A DNA stretch of 64,000 bases from Arachis hypogaea (lineage: Eukaryota; Streptophyta; Magnoliopsida; Fabales; Fabaceae), in assembly GCF_003086295.3 (NCBI RefSeq), contig NC_092051.1:75765772-75829771 (forward strand), read 5' to 3'. The position numbers and the translations under genes were made by a program. Below the pieces are notes generated by a model. That model ran no database searches. It had not been told where the DNA came from and worked only from the letters and a program-made list of their open reading frames with translations. The number at the start of each line of letters is the position of its first letter. Position 1 is the first letter of the stretch. Shown one piece after another: positions 23,891 to 36,287 of this stretch.

Positions 23891-25299
23891 CGGTCAGTAC
23901 CTGACTTTCGGAGGTAATTTCTCTTCACTAGCACCAATAAATTAGGATATTTTAGTCAGATTTTCTTGCTTTTATAGAATAGGATAAATTGCATAGTAAT
24001 AGGTTAGTTGCATGCATGTTCTACTTGATTATAAAGACAATAAGTTTCTTCTAAGACTCTATCTTTGGAACAAAATTTCACTAATTTAAAAAAAAAATTT
24101 ATGATAAATCTGCTTGAAGTTGTATTTGGAACATGATTTTTGAGCTAAAGAACACACAACGTGTGAAGATTTGAGCCTTTATGCATGGTTACATTATTTA
24201 ACCATAAATATTTTATTCTTGTGTGTTTACTTCTCTATGATTGTAATCTATATTTTGTTTCATCCTATATGTCCAATATTTATTATATTTGTATGCTTGC
24301 ATATGATTGAGGCCATTTTTTTGTTCAAACTCACTTATCCAAATTAAGCCTACCCTTTTCAATTACCTTTGTTAACCACTTTGAGCCTTTAAATCCCGTT
24401 TGTTCTATATTTCACCACATTACTAGCCTTAAGCGGAAAAACAATTGTATATCTCAAATTGAATCTTTGGTTAACTTAAGATAGAATTGTGTGTGCTAGT
24501 TAAATATGGGAAATTGTGGGAACAAAAGTTATTAAGGGAATGTGTCATGATAATACAATGGGAATTTGGATACCTACTCATGTGAAACTATAAGAATTAA
24601 AAATCTATGTGCATTGATAAGCTATGTTTATTTTTATGTCTAAAAAAAAATATCAATAAATAAATAAGGGGACAAAATCAGCCCAATGCTGAATTAAGAA
24701 TTCAAAGATCAATGCACATATGATAAAATTAAAATAAAAAGTTGATACATGAGTATGGAATGAAAAAGGGAATTGTGGGTAGCTAGGTATGAATTCTAAG
24801 GTTACATTAAATATATATAGGTTGGGTTAAAGCTTGGGTTAATTAAAGATTTAATTTATAAGCTCACTTAACCATATATGTATCCCTACCCCTACCTTGG
24901 CCCCATTACAATCTTGAAAAGACCTCATGATGTTTGCATTGTTATATTAACTGTTGTTGATTGGTTAGGAGAAAAACAAAAGTTAGAGAGCATGATTAGA
25001 GAAGGATAGAGTGATTACCCTATACACTAGAGAGATTAGAGCATACATACATCATCAGTGAGGGTTCAATGCTTGAATTTTCATGTTCCCTGCTTTCATG
25101 AGCTATCTTCTTGCACCTTTATCTGTCTTACTGTATAATGATAGAATTAGTGGAATTTGATTTGTAATTGTTTTGAAGAGCTTATTTACTTTTGATCAAG
25201 TGGGCAAGAATCATATAGTTGCATTCATATATATAGGATTGCATTACATTGCAGGAGTTTCTACATGTTCATACTTATTTATTTTATCTCCTTCAACTA
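23891..25299 (+). other. 3' non-coding region of element B
   Basis: AT-rich, no ORF. It is clearly similar to the D region 48061-49663: shared order of a 'GAGC-AAAGAACACA' stretch, TTGAGCC, 'ttattcttgtgtg', 'tgattgaggccatt' and the AAGGTT/AGGTTGGG part. It lies between two hairpin-polypurine modules. Confidence 0.65.
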
Positions 25300-25336
25300 A
25301 GCATGAGGATATGCTAATGTTTAAGTGTGGGGAGGT
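25300..25336 (+). promoter_or_regulatory. AGGA hairpin and polypurine tract before the 3' LTR of B
   Basis: AGCATG-AGGA-TATGCT (25300-25315, one G-T pair) followed by TTAAGTGTGGGGAGGT (25321-25336), directly abutting the LTR. The polypurine tract primes plus-strand synthesis in this class of elements. Confidence 0.85.
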
Positions 25337-26954
25337 TGATAAACCACTATTTTATGGTTTATATTGTGTTTAATTGTGTGGTTTTATCATGATCCTTACC
25401 CACTTATTCATTAAAATAGCATGCATTTATATTTCCTTCCTGAAATTATTACATGATTGAAAACTGCTTCCTAGAGACTTTTAATTATACATTTTACTTC
25501 TCCTTTATTCCATTCGATGCCGTGATCTGTGTGTTAAGCGTTTCAGGCTTTATAGGGCATGAATGAGTTGGAGATTGGAAAGGAAGCTAGCAAAAATGGA
25601 AGGAACACAAAAAATTGAGGAGACAACCAGCGAGAAGTGACGCGGCCGCATGGCTCACGCGACCGCGCGGAAGAGGAAAAATCGCAGTGATGTGGCCGCA
25701 TGGCTCACGCGACCGCGCGAAATGGAAAAGCACAAGCGACGCAGAGGCATGGATGACGCGACCGCACGGCATGTAACAGCGTGAATGACGAGTCCGCATA
25801 AGCGACGCGATCGCGTGACGTGCGCGATCTGCATAATCTGCAGAATTCTCTGGGGGCAATTTTGGACCCTATTTTGACCCAGTTTTCGGCCCAGAACAGC
25901 AGACTAGAGCCAGAGAACATGCAGAAACCAAGAACAACATTCATTCTACACCGTTTTAGTTTTAGATCTAGTTTTTATTCCTCCCGTAGGTTTTCTCTCT
26001 GCATATTCATAGTTCTTAGGATTTTAATTTTCTCTTGCTTTTTGGCATTCTAGTTCATTTTCTTTACTTGGCTTCACTCTTCCATGTTCTTTGCTTTGTT
26101 TAATTTTACCATTGGAATATTTTTAGGATTATTTAATACAAGGATCACTTTTATTTTTAATTGACTATTTTGATTTTTATTTACAATGTCTTTCTTTAAT
26201 TCCTTTTTATATGCTATGAATTTTACATTCACAATGAGCGAGTAGTTCCCTAACTTGATGGGGAATTGATTGAAAGGAACCCTTGAGTTGGAAGGCTTGA
26301 AAGAAAAATTGTAATTAGGTTTATGGTTGGATTGCCTTCTCGTCACTAACACCAATCCCTTTTAATTAAGTGGATTGCAACTTGTGAACAGACGTAAGGA
26401 CTCCAACTTGTTTGACTTTCCCTTACCTAGTAAAGGATAACTAAACAGGACAACCTTTAATTGTCAATTAATCCTGAGAGCATTCCAACAATAATAGGGA
26501 TTCCAACTAATCAATTCCCAGTCCCTTTTAATTAAGTGGATTGCAACTTGTGAACAGACGTAGGGACTCCAACTTGTTTGACTTTCCCTTACCTAGTAAA
26601 GGATAACTAAACAGGACAACCTTTAATTGTCAATTAATCCTGAGAGCATTCCAACAATAATGGGGATTCCAACTAATCAATTCCCAGTCAAGGCGTTTAT
26701 TTACATTATTCAAATTCACGAATTTAATTTCCTGTTTACTCAACTCAAACCTTTTTGAAAACATCTGATTAATAAAATAGCACACTTTTCTACAACTCGT
26801 TGGGAGACGACCTGGGACTCATACTCCAGTATTTTAATTTCAATCTTTTGTGACACCTTTCTAAATTGAAAGGCAGATTTCTGGCGAGTTAAGAACTATA
26901 CTTGCAACGTATATAAATTAACAATTTTTAATTCGCCAATTTCTGCCCGCATCA
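25337..26954 (+). mobile_element. 3' LTR of element B
   Basis: 1618 bases, nearly identical to the 5' LTR except for a 166-base tandem duplication (26357-26522 and 26523-26688) and a deletion of about 39 bases near 26048. It ends CATCA, followed by the TGCAT duplication. Confidence 0.92.
26357..26688 (+). repeat. 166-base tandem duplication in the 3' LTR of B
   Basis: Two adjacent copies starting CCCTTTTAATTAAGTGGATT, differing at only a few bases. The 5' LTR has one copy. Confidence 0.9.
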
Positions 26955-26959
26955 TGCAT

Positions 26960-27780
26960 CAACATAAAAGTAGAGAATTAGATGAATTAAATGCTAAACT
27001 AGAGAGAGGAAAGGTAGAAGAAGAAGAATTGCAAAAGAAAAAGTAAATCAAAGCATAAAATTAACCTAGATCTAAGAATTCCTAATCTAGATCTAACCTA
27101 CTCCTAATTCTAGAGAGAAGAGAGAGCTTCTCTTTCTAGAAACTAACTAAAGCATGTGAAAACTAAAATAAAACTAAACTGATGACTAGATGTCCCATCC
27201 CTCTTCAATCCTTGGGTTAAGTAACATCAGAAATGGGTTGGATTGGGCCCACAAGGCTTTAGAATTCGCTGGCCACTAATTTACTTTTAATGAATCACGT
27301 GCAAATCGGCGCGTACGTGTACATGCCACATACGCGCCCCTTAAACGTGATGCAACTGTGGCGAATCTTATATCATTTGGAAGCCCCGGATGTTAGCTTT
27401 CTAACGCCACTGAAACTGCATCATTTGGACCTCTGTAGCTCAAGTTATGGTCAATTAAGTGCGAAGAAGTCGGCTTGACAACTTTTGCAATTCCTTCATT
27501 TCTTCATGAGTTCTCCTTTTTTACATGCTTTTCCTTCATTCCCTTGATCCAATCTTTGCCTCCTAAATCTGAAATCACTTAACAAACATATCAAGGCATC
27601 TAATGGAATCAAGGTGAATTAAATTTAGCTATTCTAAGTCCTAAAAAGCATGTGTTCACTCTTAAGCATAATTAAAGGAGAATTTACAAAACCATGCTAT
27701 TTCATTGAATAAATGTGGGTAAAAAGTGATAAAATCCCTTAAATGAAGCATAAGATAAACCCTAAATATGGGGTTTATCA
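26960..27780 (-). mobile_element. LTR of element A, 5' half
   Basis: Continuation of the LTR interrupted by B. On the minus strand it starts TGATAAACCCCATATTTAGGG with a 9-bp fold-back (GATAAACCC/GGGTTTATC). A small CG-rich block lies at about 27300-27340. Total LTR length with 8064-8874 is 1632. Confidence 0.85.
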
Positions 27781-28282
27781 CAAAGCAAAATGAAAGCTTA
27801 ATCAAGATGCATTAAAGGCACGTGCATATTCCCAAGGAAGTAGCCCCCTCGAGGAATAAAGCGCAACGATAAAAGAGGCAAAAACAAAAAACGCTTCGTA
27901 TTTAAACTTAGCATAAAACTCACCAACAGAAGTACAGCTTGGACCAAGGTTGTCGAACATGACTCCCGTTAGGGATCAAAGCTGGAAAGCACGACCTCAA
28001 GGGAAGATCGAAGCTCAAGCAGGGGCACTGTTCATACCATGGGTCGAGCTATGAGAGCTAGGCTGGATGAAGGTAAAAATGACCGACCTCTTATAAAGGT
28101 TGGTTGCCACCGACCTCTCCCCAAAGAGCTCGGCCAAGTTGCTATAAGGGCCCAAGCAGGGCCAAAGTAGAAGATCACAACGCACCTAAAAGACGGCTGG
28201 CCAAAGATAAGGGGACTCACCTCCAAAGGATAAGATAAGATAACTAACTTATCTTATCTCAAGGGAAGTCACTCCACACTAC

Positions 28283-28290
28283 TATAAATA
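28283..28290 (+). promoter_or_regulatory. TATA box of element G
   Basis: TATAAATA in the context ACTATAAATACACTGG, upstream of the gag ORF. Confidence 0.55.
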
Positions 28291-28508
28291 CACTGGAGCA
28301 CCCAGGTATAACTCATACTCTAATTCTTCACAAAAAACCTGCCTAAAGCACGTGCTAACTTAAGCATCAGAGTCTCTTGCAGGTACCACCACCCTCCGGT
28401 GATCAGAGATCAGCAGCACTATCAAATCCAGCAAGTCGGAGACGACAGCTCCAGCCACAACAGCAGATCTGATCCAAGGTACAAGAACGGGCCGAAAAGT
28501 ATATCAAC

Positions 28509-28770
28509 ATGGAGGAGAACTCCCGATTAGGAGAAATCTCTAAAGCCGGATTCTTCTACCCACCTCGGGATAAGGATAAAGATTCCAGGAAAAAAGAAGA
28601 CCAATCCACGGAGAAGCCTAGGAAATACCATAATTACACCCCTCTTCGGGTATCCCTTGTGGATGTCTATCGGGAGATATGCAACCCAGAAAAAATCCCA
28701 CCTCCTCACCCGATCAAACACAAAAGGGGAGGAAGTTGGACCGAATACTACGAATCCCACAGGATCTACG
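28509..28770 (+). pseudogene. gag: gag fragment of element G
   Basis: The frame starts ATGGAGGAGAAC at 28509. It contains TPLRVSLVDVYREI, PPPHPIKHKRGG and the start of an H-R-I-Y segment. In this gag family, as I recall it, that segment leads into a zinc-knuckle-like CX2H...HX4C motif. The E1 LTR begins inside this motif at 28771, after which the frame reads LTR sequence. The segment looks like the middle of a gag rather than its natural N-terminus, so an upstream part may have been lost. Confidence 0.6.
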
Positions 28771-29074
28771 TGATGCCAGGGCATCTTAGGCTAGTTTCAA
28801 TAGCCTTTTTCTTTGTTTTTAATAGGTTTTATGCACTTTCTTGAGTTATAAGTAAGCAAATTGGGTAGAAATTCGTGCATACCAAGATTCATCTAATTAT
28901 GATTAATTTGATGCAATTTCATGAGAATTATACTATAATTACTTGTGTGCTAAGAATGATGAGAATTCTCATGACTTTAGCAAAGCTTTGATGCATGTAT
29001 TAGTTGATGATAGGTAAAAGAAAGCATAGAGGAAGGTTGAAGAAGGAGACTGGAAAAAGATGAAGAATACGCAA

Positions 29075-29730
29075 CGTTGGTGGCCAAGTTGGACCACCAA
29101 GGTTGCCTCCAACGTTGGAAGAGAGGCAGAGCAAGTCTCTGCATGATTTACTGATGCTCATGTTGGAGGGAGCGTTGGACATCCAACGTTACCCCCAACG
29201 TGGTGATAAAAAGTTCAATTCTAGAGCTAAATAAATTTTGAGTGACGTGTACACGTCTACAACGCGTACGCGTGAAAGAGCAAAATTTCTGTATCCACGC
29301 GCAAGCGTGAGTCACGCGCACGGGTGGAATCGCAAAATTTACCATCCACGCGTACGCGCGGGTCACGCGTATGCGTCAAAAACGAACGTTGGAGGTCCAA
29401 CGTTGCCTCAAATGTTGCCTCCAATGTCCGTGACGAGGAGCCCAGAATTTGAAGTTGAAAAACGTGAATCGACGTGCACGCGTCAGTGACGCGTACGCAT
29501 AGATGGGAAAAAGGGCAATTCACGCGTGAGCGTGGTGCACGCGTACACATGAATCAGCAAAATCACAGGCTTCACACTTAAGCGTGAAGCACGCGTACGC
29601 GTGGGTAAGCTGAACGTTGGCCCTCCAACGTTGAGTCAAACGCCAATTACAGCAAAGTATCTGGTTTTTCTGGTTTTCTTCTAAATGGCGTTTGAGTCAA
29701 CGTTGGCCATCAAACGTTGACTCCAATGTG
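29075..29730 (+). repeat. Inverted-repeat and CG-rich array in E1 LTR
   Basis: Copies of AACGTTGG / CCAACGTT (for example TTGGCCATCAAACGTTGA) alternate with CACGCGTACGCGTG-type blocks. The array ends about 130 bases upstream of the TATA box. Confidence 0.75.
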
Positions 29731-29859
29731 AAGCATCAAAATTCACAATTCAAACAGATCTCTTCTCAACAGCAAGGTAAACCAATTAGAGCAACTTCAA
29801 CCCAATTCCATCAAGGCCAAATGCCCAATTCAGAGATTGAAGATCAAGGGAACAAAGTG

Positions 29860-29868
29860 TATAAATAG
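29860..29868 (+). promoter_or_regulatory. TATA box of E1 LTR
   Basis: TATAAATAG within AGTGTATAAATAGC; E2 has AGTGTATAAATAGG at the matching place. Confidence 0.7.
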
Positions 29869-30805
29869 CTTAGAATTTAAGTTAGAAAGAACTTTGACTT
29901 CACTTTTCACTTACAGTTCATTTTAATTTCTTTCAATTCAGCAATGTATCTTTCAATTTCAATTTCCATTTTGAGAGCTATGAACAACTAAACCCCTTTC
30001 ATTGGGTTAGGGAGCTCTATTGTAATTCAAGAGATTAATAGTAGTTTTTATCTTCTTCTTCTTTCTTTTCTCTTGATTTTTGTTAGAAAGCTTTCGGTCT
30101 TAATTCAATTGGATAGTTGTCTTGAGAGAGAATCTATCTATAATTGGAATTCTTCGGATCCTTGAGAGAGGGATGAAGAATTCATGCTAGAATTGCTTTC
30201 TCACATTGTATTAGATTGGGGGTTGGATGGATATAGTGACATGTAATCCTACCAATAATTTGATCTATGAATTTGTGTGGTATAGTCAGTGACCGAACTT
30301 CAACTCTTCCCATGAGCAATTAAATCAAGACATTGGGCAATTTTTCATGCTTAGAGAGATTGGTAAGCCAAGACATTGGGATCCAATCATCTAAATTGCC
30401 AAGCAATGTCAGTGAATGCATTGATTGAGGAAGAGATGAAAATGATTTGATCCGAATAGTTCAATATCTCCCGAAACCCAACGAATCCCCTATTTCTGAT
30501 CTTACCCATTCTTTTACATTCTGCTCTTTAATTTCATGCTAATCCCCATTCCCATTTAACTTCTAGCAATTTAAGATTCTGTTATTTAATTTCTTGCAAT
30601 TTAAGTTTCCCGCCAATTTTACTTTCTGCATTCTCAACCAAATCTGATTTTGCTAAACTAGCACAATTCTCCAATTAACATTGATCAATCTACCAATCCC
30701 TGTGGGATTCGAACTTACTCTACTGTGAGTTTTTACTTGACGACGAACTGGTGCACTTGCCGGTAGGAAATTGTTGAGAGACGATTTCCGAGTGAATCAA
30801 GTTTA

Positions 30806-30823
30806 TGGCGCCGTTGTCGGAGA
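30806..30823 (+). promoter_or_regulatory. Primer binding site of E1
   Basis: TGGCGCCGTTGTCGGAGA, complementary to tRNA-Asp with two mismatches, one (T at position 12) shared with B and E2. Confidence 0.8.
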
Positions 30824-31044
30824 TTGGTTTTGTATTGACAATTATTAATTGAAGGATAATTAGATTGAGCACTTTTCTTTTCTTTTGAATTTTAATTTTA
30901 GTTGTTCATTTTTGTTCTCTGCAATCTTTAGTTGTTTTTCTTTAATTTTACCTTACTTCTTTACTTCCAGCAAGCTAACCCACTAACCATTTGATAAATT
31001 GCTCTAACCAAGCTAACTATACTCTGTTTTAGTGGACTCTGCAA

Positions 31045-32821
31045 TTGATGTTTCTTGTACTTGTTCATTATATGATAGGTAGAAGAGAGGCCTCAACCTC
31101 ATTTGATAGTGAACCAGAAAGAACCTTCCTGAGATTAAGGAGGGAACCAAGAGGAAATAGGGCTGTTGGTGCAGAAGAAGAAGAGGAAGACTTAGATATA
31201 GCCATGGAGGATGATATGGAAAACCATCATGAAGGAGAGGTGAATAACCATGCCAGAAGAGGTGGAGCCAACCCTGTTGGACAAGAGAGGAGAGTTCTGG
31301 GATCATACATCAATCCAAACCCAGGAAACTGTGGTAGCAGCATTCAAAAGCCAACTGTCAATGCTAATAACTTCAAATTGAAGCCCCAGCTCATAACTCT
31401 TGTGCAAAACAACTGTTCTTTCGGAGGAAGTGACCAAGAGGATCCTAATGAGCATCTTACTAAATTCCAAAGGATATGTGACACAGTTAAATCTAATGGT
31501 GTTCATCCTGACACCTGTAGATTGCTACTGTTTCCATTTTCTTTGAGGGACAAAGCATCAAAATGGCTAGAATCATTTCCCAAAGAAAGCCTGACAACCT
31601 GGGAGGATGTGGTGAATAGATTCTTGACAAGGTTCGACCCCCCACAAAAAGTTAACAGGCTGAGAACTGAAGTGCAGACATTCAGAAAGCAAGATGGTGA
31701 GACTATTTATGAAGCCTGGGAGAGATTCAAGGATTTAACAAGGAAATGCCCCCCTAATATGTTTAATGAGTGGGTGCAACTTCATATCTTCTATGAAGGG
31801 CTGAATTGTGAATCAAAGAAAGCTGTAGACCACTCATCTGGAGGTTCCCTTAACAAGAAGAAGACCATTGAAGAAGCCATTGATGTTATAGAGACAGTGG
31901 CTGACAATGAGTATTTTTATGCCTCAGATAAGAGCGACAACAGGGGAGTCTTGGAATTATACCAAATGGATGCAATTCTGGCCCAGAACAAGATGATCAT
32001 CAAGCAACTGGCTGAATTAACCAAGTAAATGGAGAAGAATCAGGCTACAACTATTCACACTCAACCATCACCTCAAGGAGAGTTGGAGACAGAAGAAGGA
32101 GTTAACTGGGAGGAAGCTAATTACCTTGGAAATTCATCCAGGCAAGCTAATGATCCATATTCTAAAACCTATAACTCTGGTTGGAGAAACCACCCAAACT
32201 TTAGATGGGAAAACCAACAAAACCAAGGCCAAGACCACAGACCACACAATCAAACCCAATATAACAACTCCACTAACTAAAACTCAAAAACAAAGACCAT
32301 ACCAAACCACACAAAACTCTTATTCACAGCCACCATACCAAAGCCATAATAACCACTCCCAACACCCCAATTTCAACCAACCATCACCACATGAGGATGA
32401 CAGAATGGCCAAAATAGACGCTATACTTGCAAACCTTTGCAAGGAATTTGAAGACATAAAAAAATTTAAGGAAAAAGTAAGAGGGAGTATGAAAAGCCGA
32501 AGAGAGGTTCTTAAAAATCTCAAGTCATAGGTTGGATACCTATTTCAACAAATCCCTAAATCCACTGATAGCTTCCCAAGTGACACTAAGAAGAATCCGA
32601 TAGGAAGAACGCAAAATGTGAAATGGGAGGAATGTAAAGCAGTAAGCCTAGCAAGTGAGGAGGTTTGGAAAGAGGAAGTTAGCAATCCTACAACACATAA
32701 TGAAAGAGTTTCAGAAGAAAGGAAAGAAGAGATTGAGCAAAAGACTGATCCTGTCCAAGAGAGAGAATCAAAAGAGAAAAAAACCATGCAACCTTATGTG
32801 CCACAAGCACCATTCCCACAA
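31045..32821 (+). pseudogene. gag: gag of element E1, truncated
   Basis: The natural start is probably ATG 31072 (MIGRREAS). The capsid-like domain contains LKPQLITLVQNNC, DEHLTKF-type and KWLESFPKESLTTWEDV segments, and EAWERFKDLTRKCPP. A CAA to TAA stop lies at 32026. A frameshift near 32280 moves the downstream part to another frame, which reads an Asn/Gln-rich linker, a Lys/Glu coiled-coil-like part and MQPYVPQAPFPQ. There the E2 LTR begins and the protease and pol are missing. No zinc knuckle is visible, as in the E2 gag. Confidence 0.85.
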
Positions 32822-33109
32822 GTCATCTTATGCTAGTTTTACAAGCATTTTTCATTAGTTTCATTAGGTTTTATGCACTTTCTTGCACAATAAGTAAGTA
32901 ATTGGACTGGATTTTCATGATTATCTTGAATCAATCAGCTATCATTTATTTTACACAAAATCATAGGGTTTATGCTAGAATTAATTAATTTCATGAATGA
33001 TGCAAAGACCTTGTGAATTTGGTGATACTTTGATTGTTTGTTTGGTTGCTTGTAGGCGAAGAAATGAAGAAAAGGGGGAGACCAATCAAGGGAGCAATAT
33101 TCAAAGAGC

Positions 33110-33540
33110 GAACTTGGAGTTCACTAATGCAACGCACCAAGGGGCCACACTCAGCAACGCTTTTAGGCCAGCGTTCACTTTGGAAATGAATGTAGAGTTC
33201 ACTTTGTGAACGTTTTCGTGGATTACTGGCCAACGAAGGAAGGCGCGCATCAAAGAGGCAAGGGATAGCGTTCAAAATTTGAACGTGGCGTTCACTTTGT
33301 GAACTTTATCAAGACTTTCACACTTGGGAGGCTATCAAGACTTACACTAAGGAGCGTTCAATTAATGAACGTAGCGCTCAACCAAGGGAGCACTAGGAGA
33401 AGCGCTCAACCAAGGGAGCACTAGGCAATGTTCAACAAGTGAACGTGACATTCACTAAGTGAACGCTAGGCAAGAAGGATTGCGCACGTGAGGAAGCATG
33501 CAAGCAAAATGAACGTGGAGTTCACAAAGTGAATTGAATG
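33110..33540 (+). repeat. Inverted-repeat array in E2 LTR
   Basis: Repeated GCGTTCACTTTGTGAACG-type units (GTTCAC pairs with GTGAAC) with variants GTTCAATTAATGAAC and GTTCAACAAGTGAAC. The array ends about 130 bases upstream of the TATA box. Confidence 0.75.
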
Positions 33541-33669
33541 CTCCAATGGGAGGAGACCCAAGCCACAAAATGCACTCTGAGCCAATTAAACCAAGCAAAT
33601 CCGGATCCACTTCTTCAAGGCCAAATCAAAAGCCCATTCCAATGGCTCAACGACTGAAAATAGAAAGTG

Positions 33670-33678
33670 TATAAATAG
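33670..33678 (+). promoter_or_regulatory. TATA box of E2 LTR
   Basis: TATAAATAG in AGTGTATAAATAGG. Confidence 0.7.
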
Positions 33679-34505
33679 GAGAAATTTTGATTTGAGAAGG
33701 ACCTTTACTTAATTTTTATTTTACTTTTACTTTTGGCTCTCTGTTAATTTTCTTTTGAATTTGGGGGAATTGGGATCGGATCTGAGTTTACTTTCTGTAT
33801 TCATTTTATTTCTGCTGTAACTTCTACTCTCTGCTTTTTGGTTTTTGAACTCTGATTGAAGAATTCTCTGAAGTTCTTCATCTTGGAGTTCCATTTCCTT
33901 TCTATTTTTTGAATATATGAATTAAAGATCGGATCTCAAATGTTTCTTTCTGATTTACCTTCTTCTACAATTTTTCATTTCTGTTTTGGTTCATCTGCAA
34001 TTTCTCTTCATTTCATAGTTCTTTAGTTTACTGCACATAAATTTTCCAGTTCAATTTCAATCCCAATACCCAAATCCCTTTTATTCTTCAAGAAATTTAC
34101 ATTACCCAGCAATTTAGATTCAGTAATTTAAGTTTCTTGCACTTTAAGTTTCAGTCATTTACCTTTCTTGCAATTTAAGTTTTAGCTCTTTTAGTATCTT
34201 GCTCTTTAAGTTTCTGCAATTTACTTCTTCTGTACTTTACTTTTCTGCAATTTACTTCTTCTCCACTTTACTTTTCTGCAAATTTACTTTCTGCACTTTA
34301 ACTTTCTGTAATTCACTTTCTGTTAATCAAAATTTCACTCAAATCACCAACTATTTGGTTAACTAAATTCATCACCTAACTAAAGTTGCTCAATCCATCA
34401 ATCCCTGTGGGATCGACCTCACTCTTGTGAGTTATAACTACTTGATGCGACCCGGTTCACTTGCCGGTGAGTTTGTGTGGAATCAATTTTCCCTCATTAA
34501 GTTTT

Positions 34506-34523
34506 TGGTGTCGTTGTCGGGGA
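34506..34523 (+). promoter_or_regulatory. Primer binding site of E2
   Basis: TGGTGTCGTTGTCGGGGA; three differences from the tRNA-Asp match, two of them C to T changes at CG. Confidence 0.75.
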
Positions 34524-34677
34524 TTGATTTAGATTGATAATGATTAAGTAGGGTGATAATCTAGATTAAGCATTTTCTTTTTATTTTTACGAAGCACACT
34601 AATTGTTTGAGTTTTTGTTTAAGCTAACCATAACATCACTCTAGCAGTAGAGTAAATTCTCTCTGGTTTCTGGTTTT

Positions 34678-36287
34678 GTGTGTATGACAGAAGCAAGGAG
34701 AGAGATCTCCACCACTTGTGACCTTGACGAGAGAACCCTCCGAATACCAAGAAGAGAAGCAAGAGGAAAGGGGATTATTGGTGAAGAGGACTCAGAAGGG
34801 GAAAATCAAGTGATGGAAGATAACATCCCAAATCACCCTGATGGTATGGCCAACAATAATGGCCAGCCTCAGAGAAGAGTTTTAGCTTCATACACTATCC
34901 CCAACCCAAGGAATTGTGGGAGTAGTATCCTAACACCCAATGTCCATGCCAATAACTTTGAACTCAAGCCTCAATTGATTACCCTGGTTTAAAATAATTG
35001 TCAGTATGGAGGAAGTGCTGCTGAAGATCCAAACCAACATCTTTCTGTATTTTTAAGAATCTGTGACACTGTCAAAACCAAAGGAGTCAACCCTGACATC
35101 TATAAATTCTTGCTATTTCCATTTTCACTGAGAGACAAAGCCACACATTGGTTAGAAGCCTTCCCTAAAGAGAGCATCACCAGCTAGGATAATTTGGTTA
35201 GCAAATTTCTAGCCAAATTTTATCCACCCCAAAGAGTCATTAAGCTGAAAACTGATGTGCAAACCTTCAGACAGCAAGAAGGAAAATCACTATATGAAGC
35301 ATGGGAGAGGTATAAAGATCTAATTAGAAGGTGTCCGGAAGAAATGTTCAGTGAATGGGTGGAGTTGTAGAATTTCTATGAAAGCTTGTCCTTAACTTCA
35401 AGGAAAGCTTTGGATTATTCCTCAGGAGGATCTTTACAAATGATGAAAACTGCTCAAGAGGCACATGATCTCATAGACATGGTGGCCAACAATGAGTATT
35501 TCTACTCTTCTGAAAAGCAAGCAGCTCCAAAGAAAGGTGTATTTGAGCTTGAAGAAGTTGATACCATCTTGGCTCAGAACAAACTCATGCACTAGCAACT
35601 CCAACAGCAAATTGAAATAATGTCAAAGAGGATGGATGGATTACAACTTGCAGCAGTGAGCACAACCAACCAACCACCAGTGGTGTGGGGACAGCAGGAG
35701 GAAAACTATGAAGAGCAGCAGCAAGAGCAAGTGTAGTACATACACAACCAAGGTTTTGGATCAAATGACTTCCATAGAGACACTTATAACTCATCTTGGT
35801 GAAACCACCCCAATTTGAAATGGGGAGAGAACCAAAACCAACATCCTTGGCAAAGAAACTCAAACCAAAACAACTTCAGAAACACAAACCATTAAAACCA
35901 TCAAAACACTAATCAAAATCCATACAGAAAACCACAAAATAATCAACCCCAACCCAACTACTATCCACCCAACAACCCATCCACTAATCAAAATAACTAT
36001 CATCCACCCTTAACATTCCATAATCAACCACAACTACCCCAAGAATCTCAAAGGATCTCCAACTTGGAGATGATGATGGAAAAGATGATCAAGCATCAAG
36101 AATTGGCCAACAAAAACCATGAAGCTTCACTGCGGAATCTAGGAGAGGCAAATTGGCCAATTGTCCAAGCAAACAGTGGCTGAAAGAGCGCCCAATGCAC
36201 TGCCAAGTGATACCATTCCCAACCCCAAGAATGAATGCAAAGCCATCCAATTAAGGAGTGGAAGAACCTTGGTAAATGATAAATAAA
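34678..36287 (+). pseudogene. gag: gag of element E2
   Basis: Homologous to E1 gag: SYTIPNPRNCGSSI, FELKPQLITLV, then HWLEAFPKESI, EAWERYKDLIRRCP and KALDYSSGGSLQ. One frame is used to about 36000 with stops at 34990, about 35186, about 35368 and 35593, plus several in the Asn/Gln-rich tail. Most fit CAA/CAG to TAA/TAG or TGG to TAG/TGA. The tail is rich in Asn, Gln and Pro. No zinc knuckle is seen. Confidence 0.87.

Larger units (their letters stand above)
27781..28770 (+). mobile_element. Element G: LTR/leader and gag fragment
   Basis: It has sequence unlike the other elements here, a TATA box at 28283 and a gag ORF from 28509. It is cut on the left by element A and on the right by the E1 LTR. 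I could not find a primer site or a definite LTR end, so the border between LTR and leader is unknown. It is the outermost and probably oldest element of the right-hand nest. Confidence 0.6.
28771..30799 (+). mobile_element. LTR of element E1
   Basis: 2029 bases. It starts TGATGCCAGGGCATC, a perfect GATGCC/GGCATC fold-back, and ends GAATCA six bases before the primer site. It carries a repeat array (29075-29730) and a TATA box (29860). It is inserted in gag of G. The partner LTR is not in the window. Confidence 0.88.
32822..34499 (+). mobile_element. LTR of element E2, 5' end truncated
   Basis: It aligns with the E1 LTR from its base 10 or so (GCATCTTAGGCTAG versus GTCATCTTATGCTAG) but lacks the TG terminus, and joins E1 gag directly. 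It ends CTCATTA six bases before the primer site. It contains its own inverted-repeat array (33110-33540) and TATA box (33670). 33720-34330 is T-rich with repeated 'ctttctgcaatttac' units. Confidence 0.8.
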
